A DNA stretch of 64,000 nt from G965202665 sp965243835 (GCA_965243835.1 OZ251578.1:2542001-2606000); one strand, 5' to 3'. Numbered from the stretch's first letter, positions 51,180 to 62,570 are shown. Program-made: numbers and translations. The notes: a model not told the origin generated them from the letters alone.

Positions 51180-54100
51180 TTACCGGATGATGTGCCAGAT
51201 GGGGAGCGCATCCGACTCTGCGTCGAAGGGGGCTTCGGACGCGGCGGCGTACAAGTCATTGTTGGTCTTGTCGAACGTGACTTCCACCCCCAAATAGGCG
51301 CTCCTGTAGGTGCCCAGGTGGGTCTCGTCGGGAGTGCCGTCGTCGGCCCATCCCCCGGCGGGACGCCTGTATACCAAAACCGCGCCCTTCAACTCCACGC
51401 CCGGTCGGCGTTGCTGGCTGATGGCTATCGCCGAGCCGTCGCTGGTAATCGTCACGAAGTGCCCGAGTATGTCCGTCGGCGCGGTCACCGCCTCCGGGCC
51501 CGTCAACTCAAACCCGATCGGGTTCTCCGTATTGGCGGGGGCGCCTATCTGGCCGACATGCTTGGCCCGCCAACCGCCGGAACCCCTGGTGTATACATAG
51601 GCAACGCCCCGCTTGTTGGCGCTTATGTGATAGTGCCCGGAAACGACCACGGTGTTCCCGTCCCCGGAGACAGCCACGTGCTTGGCGTACTCCTGCCGGG
51701 GCATGGCTCCGCCGTTGGCCCAAATACGGCCCGTACCGTCGTTGGTGTCCGCCCAACCGCCGCTGGGCCGCTCGTAAATATACAACCAACCCCGGCACAA
51801 CTGGGAAGAGCCCTCATAGTTGCAACCGCCCGCGACGATCACCGAACCATCCCTGGAAATAGCCACCGACCGCTCGTTGTTCCAGCCGGACCCGTCGCCG
51901 CCGCGGCCTTCCAGCAGGGGGTTGTCCGTGGAGTCGTGATCGTCCGTCCAACCGCCGCTGGGTTTCGCGTATACCCTCACCCCTCCCCGGGTCTCCACCC
52001 CATCGGGGGCCACCACCGCGATGGTGGAGCCGTCGGAGGAGATAGCCACCCCCTCCCCAAAACCCAGCCTTTCGTCGGTGCCGGTCGACGTAACAGTCGA
52101 CGGGGACGGAGGCCTCTTGGAGGGATGGCTGGTAAACGTGGCGGTGGGAGAAGTGGGCCAAGTGCCGCCGCTCCGCACATACACGTACACCTGGTTGTTC
52201 CCGAAGCTGTTGCCGGCCCGGCGGCCGCTGCCGACCACGATCGTGTCGCCGCTGATGTCCACATCCCATCCGAAGTGGCCGCTTCCCAGCAGATACGGAG
52301 GAGCCAGCCGGACGACATCCCCCGCGGCGGTGGACGCCCCATCCGGGTAGATATAAACGGCGCCCGCCCACAGGCAATCCTCAACCGGGGTGGTCCCGCC
52401 ATCGTTGTCGTGGTCGCAATCGTCCTCCGGCGTCTCGAAAGGCGCCCCCACCACCAACACCCCATTATCCGCCGCCATAGGCCGATCATCGTTCTCGGTC
52501 CGCGCGGACGATTTGGCGCTCGACTGTTTGTCGGGTTCCGCGATAATGAGCCAAGACGGCAACAGTGCGAACTTGCTTACTTTGCCCGCCTCCGACTCGT
52601 ATCTGTCAACCCGCAGGCTGCCCGCCGCCGGATCGGCATCTTCCTCCAAAGGCTTCTCAAACTCGGCCAACACGGTAGCTTTCCCGTCCAAGTCGTTGAA
52701 CTGGTCGTTGGAGTCATACTTGACCAACATCACCCGACCGCTGGATTCCACCACCACCTGATCATTGTCGATATCCTTGACCAAGATACGGCCGGTGAAC
52801 GGAACCCCGGAAACATCCTCCGTCCAGTAGAACCGGGCCGGACTATCCGACGGCGTACGCAACGTTTCCGGAATATCATCCCGCTCCGTGCACAGCACCT
52901 CCGGATTGTCCGGAGCCCCGTCATGGTCCCACTCCTGCCCGTCGGCGCACTCGCCCCGCATCCCGAACTCCCCTTCGTTGAGAGTGAGGGAGGCCGTGAT
53001 GGTTTCAATCGCGCTCTCATCGGAATCATAGAAGTAGGTGAGGTCGGCCCGCCCGTTCCGGCGGGTGGTCGCGGTCCGTTCACGGCCCACCCCCGGCGGA
53101 GTGCACTCCTCCTCACCCTCCTTCGGCTCGCAGTCGGTGTCGGAGGTAAAGGTAACCACCCTGCCCCGCACCGGATCGCCGAACTGATCGGTGAGCGTGG
53201 CCGTCACCGAAACCCGAACGCCCTGCCCCTCATCGGACGCCGCCTGGAACTCTATATCACGGGTAATGGCGATCATCAACGAGGCGGGAACCGGAGCCGC
53301 GTCCGACCAGTGGTAGGTCTTGGTCATAAACGGCTCCCTGTCTTCATCCTGCAAAGGCAACGCGTCGGCGGCCCTGGTCAAGGTCAACTCCACCGAAGCG
53401 TCCTGGCCGACAGCGGTCGTATCGGAGTCGGCCTGGATGAACTCCAACACGATCTTCCCGTCGGCGTCGGTGGTATACGTGCTACTGCCGGAAGTAACAG
53501 AATCATCGGCGCCAATAGTTTCGTGCGCCACCGTCACCGCCTGCCCCTTGTCCGCCACCGCCTTGCCGTCCTCGTCCGCGATCTGCAAAGTAACCGTAAC
53601 CGTCTCCCCGAACTTGGAATTAGTCTGCCCCTCCCCCAAGTCATCGGTGACCAGCATTTGACTGGCCGCCTTGGAGAACCCGATCGTCAACTGCGCGGCG
53701 GTCGTGTCATCATTATCGAAATCATCGTTCACATCCCCCGTCCACGCCCACAACGTAACATCCGCATCCGCCACCTGAACCGACAACTCCGTCAGATCCC
53801 CGTTGATGTCGGTCTGCTCATCCCCAGAATCCACCCGGCACTCCCTGCTCCCCGCGCCCCCCACCTTGCTCACATTATCCGCATCACAAGCCCCATCGTC
53901 CCCAAACGCCTCATCCGGATCAGTCGACTTGAACACATCCACTTGCGCGTCCACAACCGGCTGGAAAGCGGCGTCCCGCACCGACACCAACAACTGCACC
54001 GACTCCGTACCCAACACCGAATCCTTCGCCGACTGCAAAGACACCCCCGCCGGCCGCGCCGTCGTATGCGCCAAGGTACGCATAATGAACGCCGCCATCT

Positions 54101-54827
54101 GCGCCCGCGTCACATTACGCTCCGGCCCATAAATATGATCCCCGATCCCCTGGGTAACCCCCGCCTCGTAAATCCGATACACAGCGTTATACGTAACCAA
54201 CGGCACCGTATTCAAATCAGTAAACACATTCGTATTATCAGCCTTCACATCGCCATACGAATCCACCTCCTCCCCAAACGCCCCCGCCCCCGGACGCGCA
54301 TTACTCAAAAACGCGTCCAAAATATTCGCCATCGACCCCCTAGTCACCGACGAATTCGGAGAAAACTGCGTCGACGACACCCCCGGCATAATCCCCACCT
54401 TCGCCAAACCATTGATCGCGTTCCGCGCCTCCTCCGACACCGCCCCTATGTCCGCGAAGCCCTGATCCGCCGCCGGGTTCTCCAACACAATCCCCGCCGC
54501 GCTGGCCGCCCGCGCCATGAACAACGCCATCTGCCACCGCAAGACAGACTCCCGCGGCGCAAACATCGTCGCCGTCCGGCCCTGCGTAATCCCGTAATGC
54601 CCCAAACAGTTAATCTGATCCTCTGTATTCAACCCCACCGTGTCCTCAAAACCAGCCGCCGCCGTCGCCGCCCCAGTGCACGCCTGGTACACAGCCTCAA
54701 AATCAACATCCGGGTCATCCCCATGCGCACCCAACGCCCCCTCCGGCGGCGCCGCCCCCAACAAACCCGCCACCAAACCCAACACGGCCAAACCCGCCAA
54801 CCACGCCCCCCGCAACGACTGCGCCAT
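51180..54827 (-). CDS. SLH / Ig-like / beta-propeller surface protein (family member C)
   Basis: 1,215 residues with the same domain order as gene B and near-identical sequence in most segments; differences cluster in a few places, such as two propeller blades around 51950-52100 (ASSDGSTIAVVAPDGVETRG against APGPTQPLGG) and the ASV/SLQ changes after the SLH repeats. ATG 54827 is used; a GTG precedes it by one codon. Tandem duplication at about 4,014 bp period with gene B is evident. Confidence 0.85.
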   Translation of the reverse strand: MAQSLRGAWLAGLAVLGLVAGLLGAAPPEGALGAHGDDPDVDFEAVYQACTGAATAAAGFEDTVGLNTEDQINCLGHYGITQGRTATMFAPRESVLRWQMALFMARAASAAGIVLENPAADQGFADIGAVSEEARNAINGLAKVGIMPGVSSTQFSPNSSVTRGSMANILDAFLSNARPGAGAFGEEVDSYGDVKADNTNVFTDLNTVPLVTYNAVYRIYEAGVTQGIGDHIYGPERNVTRAQMAAFIMRTLAHTTARPAGVSLQSAKDSVLGTESVQLLVSVRDAAFQPVVDAQVDVFKSTDPDEAFGDDGACDADNVSKVGGAGSRECRVDSGDEQTDINGDLTELSVQVADADVTLWAWTGDVNDDFDNDDTTAAQLTIGFSKAASQMLVTDDLGEGQTNSKFGETVTVTLQIADEDGKAVADKGQAVTVAHETIGADDSVTSGSSTYTTDADGKIVLEFIQADSDTTAVGQDASVELTLTRAADALPLQDEDREPFMTKTYHWSDAAPVPASLMIAITRDIEFQAASDEGQGVRVSVTATLTDQFGDPVRGRVVTFTSDTDCEPKEGEEECTPPGVGRERTATTRRNGRADLTYFYDSDESAIETITASLTLNEGEFGMRGECADGQEWDHDGAPDNPEVLCTERDDIPETLRTPSDSPARFYWTEDVSGVPFTGRILVKDIDNDQVVVESSGRVMLVKYDSNDQFNDLDGKATVLAEFEKPLEEDADPAAGSLRVDRYESEAGKVSKFALLPSWLIIAEPDKQSSAKSSARTENDDRPMAADNGVLVVGAPFETPEDDCDHDNDGGTTPVEDCLWAGAVYIYPDGASTAAGDVVRLAPPYLLGSGHFGWDVDISGDTIVVGSGRRAGNSFGNNQVYVYVRSGGTWPTSPTATFTSHPSKRPPSPSTVTSTGTDERLGFGEGVAISSDGSTIAVVAPDGVETRGGVRVYAKPSGGWTDDHDSTDNPLLEGRGGDGSGWNNERSVAISRDGSVIVAGGCNYEGSSQLCRGWLYIYERPSGGWADTNDGTGRIWANGGAMPRQEYAKHVAVSGDGNTVVVSGHYHISANKRGVAYVYTRGSGGWRAKHVGQIGAPANTENPIGFELTGPEAVTAPTDILGHFVTITSDGSAIAISQQRRPGVELKGAVLVYRRPAGGWADDGTPDETHLGTYRSAYLGVEVTFDKTNNDLYAAASEAPFDAESDALPIWHIIR

Positions 54828-54907
54828 CACCGCACCGCTCCTTTCTTACTAGCCACGCCCCCAAACAAGGGGCCTTACCGAGCCGCAACGCGACCCAACA
54901 GCGAAAT

Positions 54908-54938
54908 ATCCTACCCCCCCCCCCCATACCCTTGTCAA
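54908..54938 (-). promoter_or_regulatory. Promoter of gene C with 12-G spacer tract
   Basis: TTGACA (54933-54938), 19 bp with 12 G (54914-54925), TAGGAT (54908-54913). Leader hairpin GCCCC/GGGGC at 54857-54873. Shares GATTGACTTGACAA with genes A and D. Confidence 0.75.
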
Positions 54939-54950
54939 GTCAATCGGGAT

Positions 54951-54984
54951 CTCCGCCGGGCCGCACCTAGGGAACCCGGCGGAG
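54951..54984 (-). terminator. Terminator of surface-protein gene D
   Basis: CTCCGCCGGG (54951-54960) pairs with CCCGGCGGAG (54975-54984); 14-base loop. No U-tract, so moderate support. Confidence 0.5.
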
Positions 54985-55036
54985 CAACGCGCAGGGGATT
55001 AAAACGAAATAGCGCGTCGGGCGGCGTGCCAACGAC

Positions 55037-58000
55037 CTAGGAGGTGGTGAGCCGGTAAATGGTCAGCAACCGGTTCGAGGACGGTTCCGGGATTTTGGTC
55101 TCGCTGCGTATCCCGGAGTACAAATCGTCGTTGGTCTTGTCGTAGGTGACGGCCCAGCCCATGCGGGCGTTGGGGTAGGGACCAAGGTACTCGACATCCA
55201 TGCTGTCGTCGTTCGCCCATCCGGAGGAGGGACGCGTGAACGTCGCCACTGACCCCAGGAAGTCGCCTTCGTGCCGCTCATGCCGGCTGACCGCTACCTC
55301 GGAACCGTCGCTGCTGATCGCTATGTATTGTCCGAAGACATCGGGGGTGCGGGCCTCCGGCGTCGGCGCCGACAGCTCCACCCCCCAGTTGGTGTCCGAG
55401 ATCCGGTCCACATGCGTGCCCGGCCAACCTCCGGAGGGCTTGACGTACACGAACGCCACCCCGTTCTTGCCGGCCGCTCTCTCGTAGTGCCCGGAGGCAA
55501 CCAGGGTGTTTCCGTCTTCGGAGAGGGCCAAGTATTTGCCGAATCCCTGACCTTCGTTGGGGCCGTTCTCGTTGCCGCCCTGGCCGTTGGCGCGGATGCG
55601 GGAGGTGGCGTCCGTGACGTTGGTCTGCGCGGCGCCGTCGCGGTCCAGCCAACCGGCCCCCGACGGGTTCTTGACGTACAAGTAAACCCATCCGTTGCAG
55701 AAGCCCCCGCCCGGGTTGCAACCGGCGGCGGCGATCACCGAACCGTCCCCGGAAATGGCCACGGAACGCTGGTTGTTCCAACCGGCCCCATCGCCGCCGC
55801 CGCCCCGCAACGTGGTGTTGTCCGCGGAGTTGGCGTCGTCGACCCAACCGCCGGTGGTGGGCTTGTCGTACACCACCACCCCTCCGTTCCCGCCATTGCC
55901 GGTAGCCACCACCGCGATGGTGGAGCCGTCGCCGGAGATGGCCACGCCCTCCCCGAAGCCCTGGTTGTGGGCCCCGATGGTCGATTCGAAAGTGGCGGTG
56001 GGCGAAGTGGGCCATCCGGAGGAACCGCGCACGTAAACGTAGGCCTTCTCCCCGGAGGCGCTCCCCGTAATGGTGGCGGTGCCGACCACGATCGTGTCGC
56101 CGCTGATGTCCACATCCCAACCGAAGTAGTCGGCGGCGGCCGGGGAGGGGGCGGTCAACTTGACGATGGAGGCGGCGGCGGTGGCGGGCCCGTCCGGGTA
56201 GATGTAAGCCATCCCCGCCCTTTCGTCTTCGCCTATAGTTTCGTAAGGGGCCCCCACCACCATCACCCCGTTGTCGACCGCAAAGGACGCGCCGAACCGG
56301 GCGGCGGCCCCCGCCGCCTGCCCATCGGGATGGTCCACCGAAGCCCAAGTCTCATAAAGGACGAAGGCGCTCACCTTGCCCGCCTCGCTTTCATATCTCC
56401 TCACCTGGACGCTGCCCGCGGACGGGTCGGCGTTGGCCCCCAAGTCTTCCTCGAAGCCGGCGAAAACCCCGGGGCCGTCCAGGTCGTTGAACTGGTCGTT
56501 GGCGTCGTACTTGACCAGTATCAGCTTCTCGTTGGAGGCCACCACCAACTGGTCATTGTCGAGGTCCTTGACCAGGATACGTCCGGTGAACGGAACATCG
56601 CCCACCTCCTCCACCCAGTAAAAGTAGATCCGATCCGAGGTGAGCGTGCGTTCATCGTCCGTCTCCTCGCAATCCGCGTTCGAGTCCCGGCAACCAACCA
56701 CTATCGCCTCGGCGGCGCTCAACCCGTAGGTGGCCCAAATGGTCTCGATGGCACTGGCGTCGGAGTCGTATCTGTAGTTGAGGCCGGCCTGTCCGTTGCG
56801 GCGGGTGGTGCGCTCCCTGTGCCGGGTCTCCCCGGTCAGAACCCGCATCCCGTTGCTCTCCTCGGCGGCAACGCCCCTTCCCATGGCGCCGATCCCGGTC
56901 GTGGTGCATTCGGTCTCGCCTTCCCCGGGCTCGCAGAACGTGTCGGAGAAGAAGGATATTCCCTTGCCCCGCACCGGGTCGCCGTACTGGTCGGTGAGCG
57001 TGGCCGTCACCGCCCCCTGGGCCCCGTCCCCCTCATCGGAGGCCGCCGCGAACTCACTGCGGGTGGAAAGCACAAGATTGCGCGGCGCCGGGGCCGCGTC
57101 CGACCATTGGTAGGTCTTGGTCGTGAACGGGTTCCCGGCTTCGTCCTGCAGAGGGAGCCCGGCGGGAGCATTGCTCAGTTCCAACACCACCATGGCTTCT
57201 TGGCCGGTAGCGGTCGTATCGGAATCGGCGAGGGCGTACTCCAACACGATCTTCCCGTCGGCGTCGGTGGTGTACGTGCTTCTGCCGGAGTTACTAGTTC
57301 CATCGGCGTTGGTGGTGGTGTGCCCGACCGTCACCGTTTTGCCCTTGTCGGCCACCGCCACACCGTCCTCGTCCGCGATCTGCAAGGTCACCGTAACCGT
57401 TTCCCCGAACTTGGAATGGGTCTGCCCCTCCCCCAGAGTGTAGGTGACCAGCGTTTGGCTGGCCGCCTTGGAGAATCCGACCGTCAACTGCGCGGCGGCG
57501 GTTTCATCGTTGTCGAATTCATCGTTATCGTCCCCCGTCCACGCCCACACCGTCACATCCGCATCTTCAACCTGAACCGCCAACTCGGATATATCCCCGT
57601 TGATGTCGGTCTGCTCATCCGCGGTTTCCACCCGGCAAGCCGTACCGCCCGCCACCCTGCTCACATTGCCCGCATCGCAGGCGCCGTCGTCCCCAAACGC
57701 CTCATCCGGATCAGTGGAACTGAACACGTCCACCTTCGCATCCACCATCGGCTGGAAGGCGGCATCCCGCACCGACACCAGCAACTCCACCGACTGGGAG
57801 CCCAGCACCGAATCCTTAGCCGCCTGCACCGACACTCCCGCCGGCCGGGCCGTCGTATGCGCCAAAGCGCGCATGATAAACGCCGCCATCTGCGCCCGCG
57901 TCACATTACGCTCCGGCCCATACAAATGATCCCCGATCCCCTGGGTAACCCCCGCCTCGTAAATCCGATACACGGCGTTGTACGTAACCAACGGCACCGT

Positions 58001-58633
58001 ATTCAAATCGGTAAACACATTGGTATTATCCGGCTTCATATCGCCATACGAATCCAGCTCTTGCCCGAGCGCCCCCGCCCCCAGCCGCGCATTACTCAAA
58101 AACGCATCCAAAATATTGGCCATCAACCCCCTGGTAACCGCCGAATTCGGAGAAAACTGCGTCTGCGACACACCCGGCATAATCCCGACTTTCGCCAAAC
58201 CATTAATGGCGTTCCGCGCCTCCTCCGACACCGCCCCTATGTCCGCGAAGCCCTGATCCCCCGCCGGGTTCTCCAACACGATCCCCGCCGCGCTGGCCGC
58301 CCGCGCCATGAACAACGCCATCTGCCACCGCAACACCGACTCCCGCGGCGCAAAAGTAGTAGCAGTCCGACCCTGCGTAATCCCGTAATGCCCCAAACAA
58401 TTAATCTGATCCTCGGTATTCAACCCCACCGTGTCCTCAAAACCAGCCGCCGTCGTCGCCGCCCCCACGCACGCCCCGTACACGGCCTCGAAGTCAACAT
58501 CCGGGTCATCCCCATGCGCCCCCAAGGCTCCCTGCGGGCCCAACGCGCCCGGCGGGGCCGCCCCCAATAAACCCGCCGTCAAACCCAAAATAGCCAAACC
58601 GGCCAACCACATCCGAACCGATGCTTTCGCCAT
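55037..58633 (-). CDS. SLH / Ig-like / beta-propeller surface protein (family member D)
   Basis: 1,198 residues. Signal peptide 1-40 (MAKASVRMWLAGLAILGL start), three SLH-like repeats, Ig-like region, an invasin-like ATLTDQYGDPVRGKGISFFS domain near 530 with an extended insert (TGIGAMGRGVAAEESNG, then TGETRHRERTTRRNG) not found in B or C, the FTGRILVKDLDNDQLVVAS module, and propeller blades with Cys-bearing CNPGGGFCNG near 955. AGGGAGGG precedes ATG 58633; the open frame extends further upstream across the promoter and is not used. Confidence 0.85.
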   Translation of the reverse strand: MAKASVRMWLAGLAILGLTAGLLGAAPPGALGPQGALGAHGDDPDVDFEAVYGACVGAATTAAGFEDTVGLNTEDQINCLGHYGITQGRTATTFAPRESVLRWQMALFMARAASAAGIVLENPAGDQGFADIGAVSEEARNAINGLAKVGIMPGVSQTQFSPNSAVTRGLMANILDAFLSNARLGAGALGQELDSYGDMKPDNTNVFTDLNTVPLVTYNAVYRIYEAGVTQGIGDHLYGPERNVTRAQMAAFIMRALAHTTARPAGVSVQAAKDSVLGSQSVELLVSVRDAAFQPMVDAKVDVFSSTDPDEAFGDDGACDAGNVSRVAGGTACRVETADEQTDINGDISELAVQVEDADVTVWAWTGDDNDEFDNDETAAAQLTVGFSKAASQTLVTYTLGEGQTHSKFGETVTVTLQIADEDGVAVADKGKTVTVGHTTTNADGTSNSGRSTYTTDADGKIVLEYALADSDTTATGQEAMVVLELSNAPAGLPLQDEAGNPFTTKTYQWSDAAPAPRNLVLSTRSEFAAASDEGDGAQGAVTATLTDQYGDPVRGKGISFFSDTFCEPGEGETECTTTGIGAMGRGVAAEESNGMRVLTGETRHRERTTRRNGQAGLNYRYDSDASAIETIWATYGLSAAEAIVVGCRDSNADCEETDDERTLTSDRIYFYWVEEVGDVPFTGRILVKDLDNDQLVVASNEKLILVKYDANDQFNDLDGPGVFAGFEEDLGANADPSAGSVQVRRYESEAGKVSAFVLYETWASVDHPDGQAAGAAARFGASFAVDNGVMVVGAPYETIGEDERAGMAYIYPDGPATAAASIVKLTAPSPAAADYFGWDVDISGDTIVVGTATITGSASGEKAYVYVRGSSGWPTSPTATFESTIGAHNQGFGEGVAISGDGSTIAVVATGNGGNGGVVVYDKPTTGGWVDDANSADNTTLRGGGGDGAGWNNQRSVAISGDGSVIAAAGCNPGGGFCNGWVYLYVKNPSGAGWLDRDGAAQTNVTDATSRIRANGQGGNENGPNEGQGFGKYLALSEDGNTLVASGHYERAAGKNGVAFVYVKPSGGWPGTHVDRISDTNWGVELSAPTPEARTPDVFGQYIAISSDGSEVAVSRHERHEGDFLGSVATFTRPSSGWANDDSMDVEYLGPYPNARMGWAVTYDKTNDDLYSGIRSETKIPEPSSNRLLTIYRLTTS

Positions 58634-58712
58634 CACAATACCCTCCCTTTTGTTAAGCCGGAACCCCTCCAACAGGGCCTGGCCCGAACCGCGACCGCGA
58701 TCCGGTTTCCAC

Positions 58713-58742
58713 ATCATACCCCCCCCCCCCATACCTTGTCAA
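58713..58742 (-). promoter_or_regulatory. Promoter of gene D with 12-G spacer tract
   Basis: TTGACA (58737-58742), 18 bp with 12 G (58719-58730), TATGAT (58713-58718), one mismatch from the -10 consensus. Confidence 0.75.
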
Positions 58743-58757
58743 GTCAATCGGGATTTC

Positions 58758-58789
58758 CTCCGGGTCGCGCCGAGGGGATCCCGTCGGAG
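58758..58789 (-). terminator. Weak hairpin after gene E
   Basis: CTCCGGG pairs imperfectly with CCCGTCGGAG; placed like the gene D terminator but less stable. Confidence 0.3.
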
Positions 58790-58841
58790 CAAACGCCGGG
58801 CGAGTTGCCGCACGCAGGCGCGTCGGGTTGCGTGAAACGCC

Positions 58842-61800
58842 CTAGGAGCCGGTGAGCTGGTAAACGGTCAGCAACTTGCCGCTGGGCACATCCGGGAATT
58901 TGGTCTCGTTGCGTATCCCGGTGTACAAGTCGCCGCTGGTCTTGTCATAGGTGGTGGCCCAACCCATATGGGCATTGGGGAAAGTACCGATGTATTCGGC
59001 GTCCATGCTGTCGTCATTCGCCCATCCGGAGTCGGGACGCGTAAACGTAACCACCGAACCCAGGAAGTCGCCTTCGTGCCGATCATGCCGGCTGGACGCT
59101 ATCTCCGAACCGTCGCGGTTGATCGCTATGTATTGTCCTAAAAGGTCGGGGGTTCTGGCCTGCGGCGTCGGCACCGACAGCTCCACCCCCCAGGCCTTGT
59201 TCGATATGTTGTCGTAATGCGTACTCGCCCAACCGCTGGAGGGCTTGACGTACACGAATATCACCCCGTTCCTTTCGGACGCTCTCTCGTAGTGCCCGGA
59301 GGCGACCAGGGTGTTTCCGTCTTCGGAGAGGGCCACGTACTTGCCGAACGTCTGCAAATAGTTCGGGGCGTTCTGGTTGCCGCCCGAGGGGTTGGCGATG
59401 ATGCGGGACGTGGCGCCCGTGACGTTGGTCTGCGCGACGCCGTCGCGGTCCAGCCAACCGGCCCCCGACGGGTTCTTGACGTACACATGAACCGATCCGT
59501 TGCAGTGGTAGTTATCATCAGCAGTTGGTCGTCCCGCGTTGCATCCGCCGGAGGCGATCACCGAACCGTCCCCGGAAATGGTCACGGAACGCTCGTTCTC
59601 CCAGCCGCTCCCATTCCCCCAACCTTGGGATACGCCGGTGCCGGGTACGAGGGACGGCCCGGTGTCCTTCAGCAGGATGTTGTCCGAGGAGTCGGCGTCG
59701 TCGACCCAACCGCCGGAGGGCTTGTCGTACACCACCACCCCGTTGACCGCGGTTACGTTGCCGCCGTTCGCCACCACGGCGATGGTGGAGCCGTCGCCGG
59801 AGATGGCCACGCCCTCCCCGAAACCCCAGTCGTGACCGCTGACGGTAGATGTGAAAGTAGCGGTGGGGGCGGTGGGCCATCCATCGGAGCCGCGCACGTA
59901 AACGTAGACCTTCTCCCCGGCGGCGCTCCCCGTAATGCGGGCGGTGCCGACCACGATCGTGTCGCCGCTGATGTCCACATCCCAACCGAAGTAGTCGGCG
60001 GCGGCGGGAGTAGGGGCGGTCAACTTGACGATGGAGCCGGCGGCGGTGGCGGGCCCGTCCGGGTAGATGTAAACCGCTCCCGCCCTTGCGTCTTCGCCCA
60101 CGGTTTCGTAGGAGGCCCCCACCACCATCACTCCGTCGTCGACCGCAAGGGCCTGGCCGAACCGGGCGGCGGCCCCCGCCGCCGGACCGTCGGGATGGTC
60201 CACCGCGGGCCAAGTCTTGTAGAGGACAAAGGCGCTTACCTTGCCCGCCTCGCTTTCGTACCTTCTCACTTGGACGCTGCCCGCGGACGGGTCGGCGTTG
60301 ACCCCCAGGTCTTCCTCGAAACCGGCGAAGACCGCCGGGCCGTCCAAGTCGTTGAACTGGTCGTTGGCGTCGTACTTGACCAGTATCAGCTTCTCGTTGG
60401 AGGCCACCACCAACTGGTCATTGTCGAGATCTTTGACCAGGATGCTTCCGGTGAACGGAACATCGTCCACCTCCTCCACCCAGTAAAAGTAAACCCGATC
60501 CGAGGTGAGCATGCGTTCATCGTCCGTCTCGTCGCAGTCCGCGTTCGAGTCCCGGCAACCAACCACTATCGCCTCGGCGGCGCTCAATTCGTAGGTGGCC
60601 CAGATGGTCTCGATGGCGCTGGCATCGGAGTCGTAGGTGTAGGAGAAGTCGGCCTCTCCGTTGCGGCGGGTGGTGCGCTCCCTGTGCCGGGTCTCCCCGG
60701 TCAGAACCCGTATCCCGTCGTCCTCCATGGCGGTAACGCCCCTTCCCATGGCGCCGATCCCGGTCGTGGTGCATTCGGTCTCGCCTTCCGCGGGCTCGCA
60801 GAACGTATCGGAGTAAAAGGAGATGCCTTTGCCCCGCACCGGGTTGCCGAATTGGTCGGTGAGCGTGGCCGTCACCGCGCCCGGGGCCCCATCCCCCTCA
60901 TCGGAGGCCATGGCGAACTCGTTGCGGGTGGAAAGCACAAGATTACGCGGCGCCGGGGCCTCGTCCGCCCAGCGGTAGGTCTTGGTCAGGAACGGGTTCC
61001 CGTCTTCGTCCTGCAGGGGGAGAGCGCCCTCGGCCCTGGTCAAGGTCAACTCCACCGAGGCGCTTTGGCCGGTAGCGTTGGCGTTGGAGTCGGTTTGGTT
61101 GTACTCCAACACGATCTTCCCGTCGGCGTCGGTGGTGTACGTGCTGCTGCCGGAGGTCTCGGAATCATCGGCGTTAGTGGTGCTGTGCGCCACCGTCACC
61201 GTCTGCCCCTTGTCCGCCACCGCCTTGCCATCCTCGTCCGCGATCTGCAAAGTCACCGTAACCTTATCCCCGAACCTGGAATGGGTCTGCCCCTCCCCCA
61301 AGTCGTCGGTTACCAGCATTTGACTGGCCGCCTTGGAAAACCCGATAGTCAATTGCGCGGCGGCGGTGTCATCGCTGTCGAAGTCATCGTTCACCTCCCC
61401 CGTCCACGCCCACAACGTTACGTCCGCATCCGCCACCTGAACCGACAACTCCGTCAGATCCCCGTTGATGTTGGTCTGCTCATCGGCGCTGTCCACCCGG
61501 CACGCCCTGCTCCCCACGCCCCCCACCTTGCTCACGTTGCCCGTATCGCAAGCCCCGTCGTCCCCGAACGCCTCATCCGGATCAGTGGACTTGAACACAT
61601 CCACTTGCGCGTCCACAATCGGCTGGAAAGCGGCGTCCCGCACCGACACCAACAACTCCACCGTCTCCCTGCCCAGCACCGAATCCTTAGCCGACTGCAC
61701 CGACACCCCCGCCGGCCGGGCCACCGTATGCGACAAGGCGCGCATAATAAACGCCGCCATCTGCGCCCGCGTCACATTACGAGACGGCCCGTACATATGA

Positions 61801-62493
61801 TCCCCGACCCCCTGGGTGACCCCCGCCTCGTAAATCCGATACACAGCGTTGTACGTGACCAACGGCACCGTGTTCAAATCGGTAAACACATTAGTGTTAT
61901 CCGCCTTCACATCGTCATACGAATCCGCCTCCTGCCCGAAAGCCCCCGCCCCCGGACGCGCATTACTCAAAAACTGATCCAAAATAAGGGCCATCGACCC
62001 CCGCGTCACCGACGAGTTCGGAGAAAACCGGGTCGACGATACCCCCGGCATAATCCCCACCTTCGCCAAACCATTAATCGCGTTCCGGGCCGCCTCCGAA
62101 ACGGCCCCTATGTCGGTAAAGCCCTGATCCTCCGCCGGGTTCTCCAATACGATCCCCGCCGCGGCCGCGGCCCGGGCCATGAACAACGCCATCTGCCACC
62201 GCAACACCGACTCCCGCGGCGCAAAAGTAGTAGCCGTCCGGCCCTGCGTAATCCCATAATGCCCCAAACAATTAATCTCATCCTCGGTATTCAACCCCGC
62301 CGTGTCCTCAAAACCGGCCGCCGCGGTAGCCGCCCCTACGCATGCCTGGTACACAGCCTCAAAATCAACATCCGGGTCATCCCCATGCGCACCCAAGGCG
62401 CCCGGCGGCGACCCCCCCCCCCCCTAACAAACCCGCCACCATACCCAACACGGCCAAACCCGCCAACCACGCCTTACGCAACGACTGCGCCAT
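58842..62493 (-). CDS. SLH / Ig-like / beta-propeller surface protein (family member E), frame off at a poly-G tract
   Basis: Gives 1,216 residues if one G is removed from the run of 13 at 62412-62424. As given, translation from ATG 62493 reads AQSLRKAWLAGLAVLGMVAG, then LLGGGG and leaves frame before the mature protein. The rest (GAHGDDPDVDFEAVYQACVG onward) is intact: three SLH-like repeats, Ig-like strands, the D-type insert (GAMGRGVTAMEDDG), FTGSILVKDLDNDQLVVAS and propeller blades. N-terminus and leader resemble B and C, the second half resembles D, so the gene is a mosaic. An intact 1,180-codon frame behind the tract argues for a switch and not decay. Confidence 0.82.
62412..62424 (-). 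repeat. Poly-G tract (13) in the signal-peptide region of gene E
   Basis: TTA, 13 G, then TCG CCG CCG GGC. With 12 or 15 G the signal peptide joins the mature frame; 13 is out of frame. Confidence 0.85.
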
Positions 62494-62570
62494 CACTGTA
62501 CCTTTCCTTTTACCGACCAAACCCTTAACGGGAACTAACGGAGCCGCGCCGCAACGCAACCTAACTCCGT

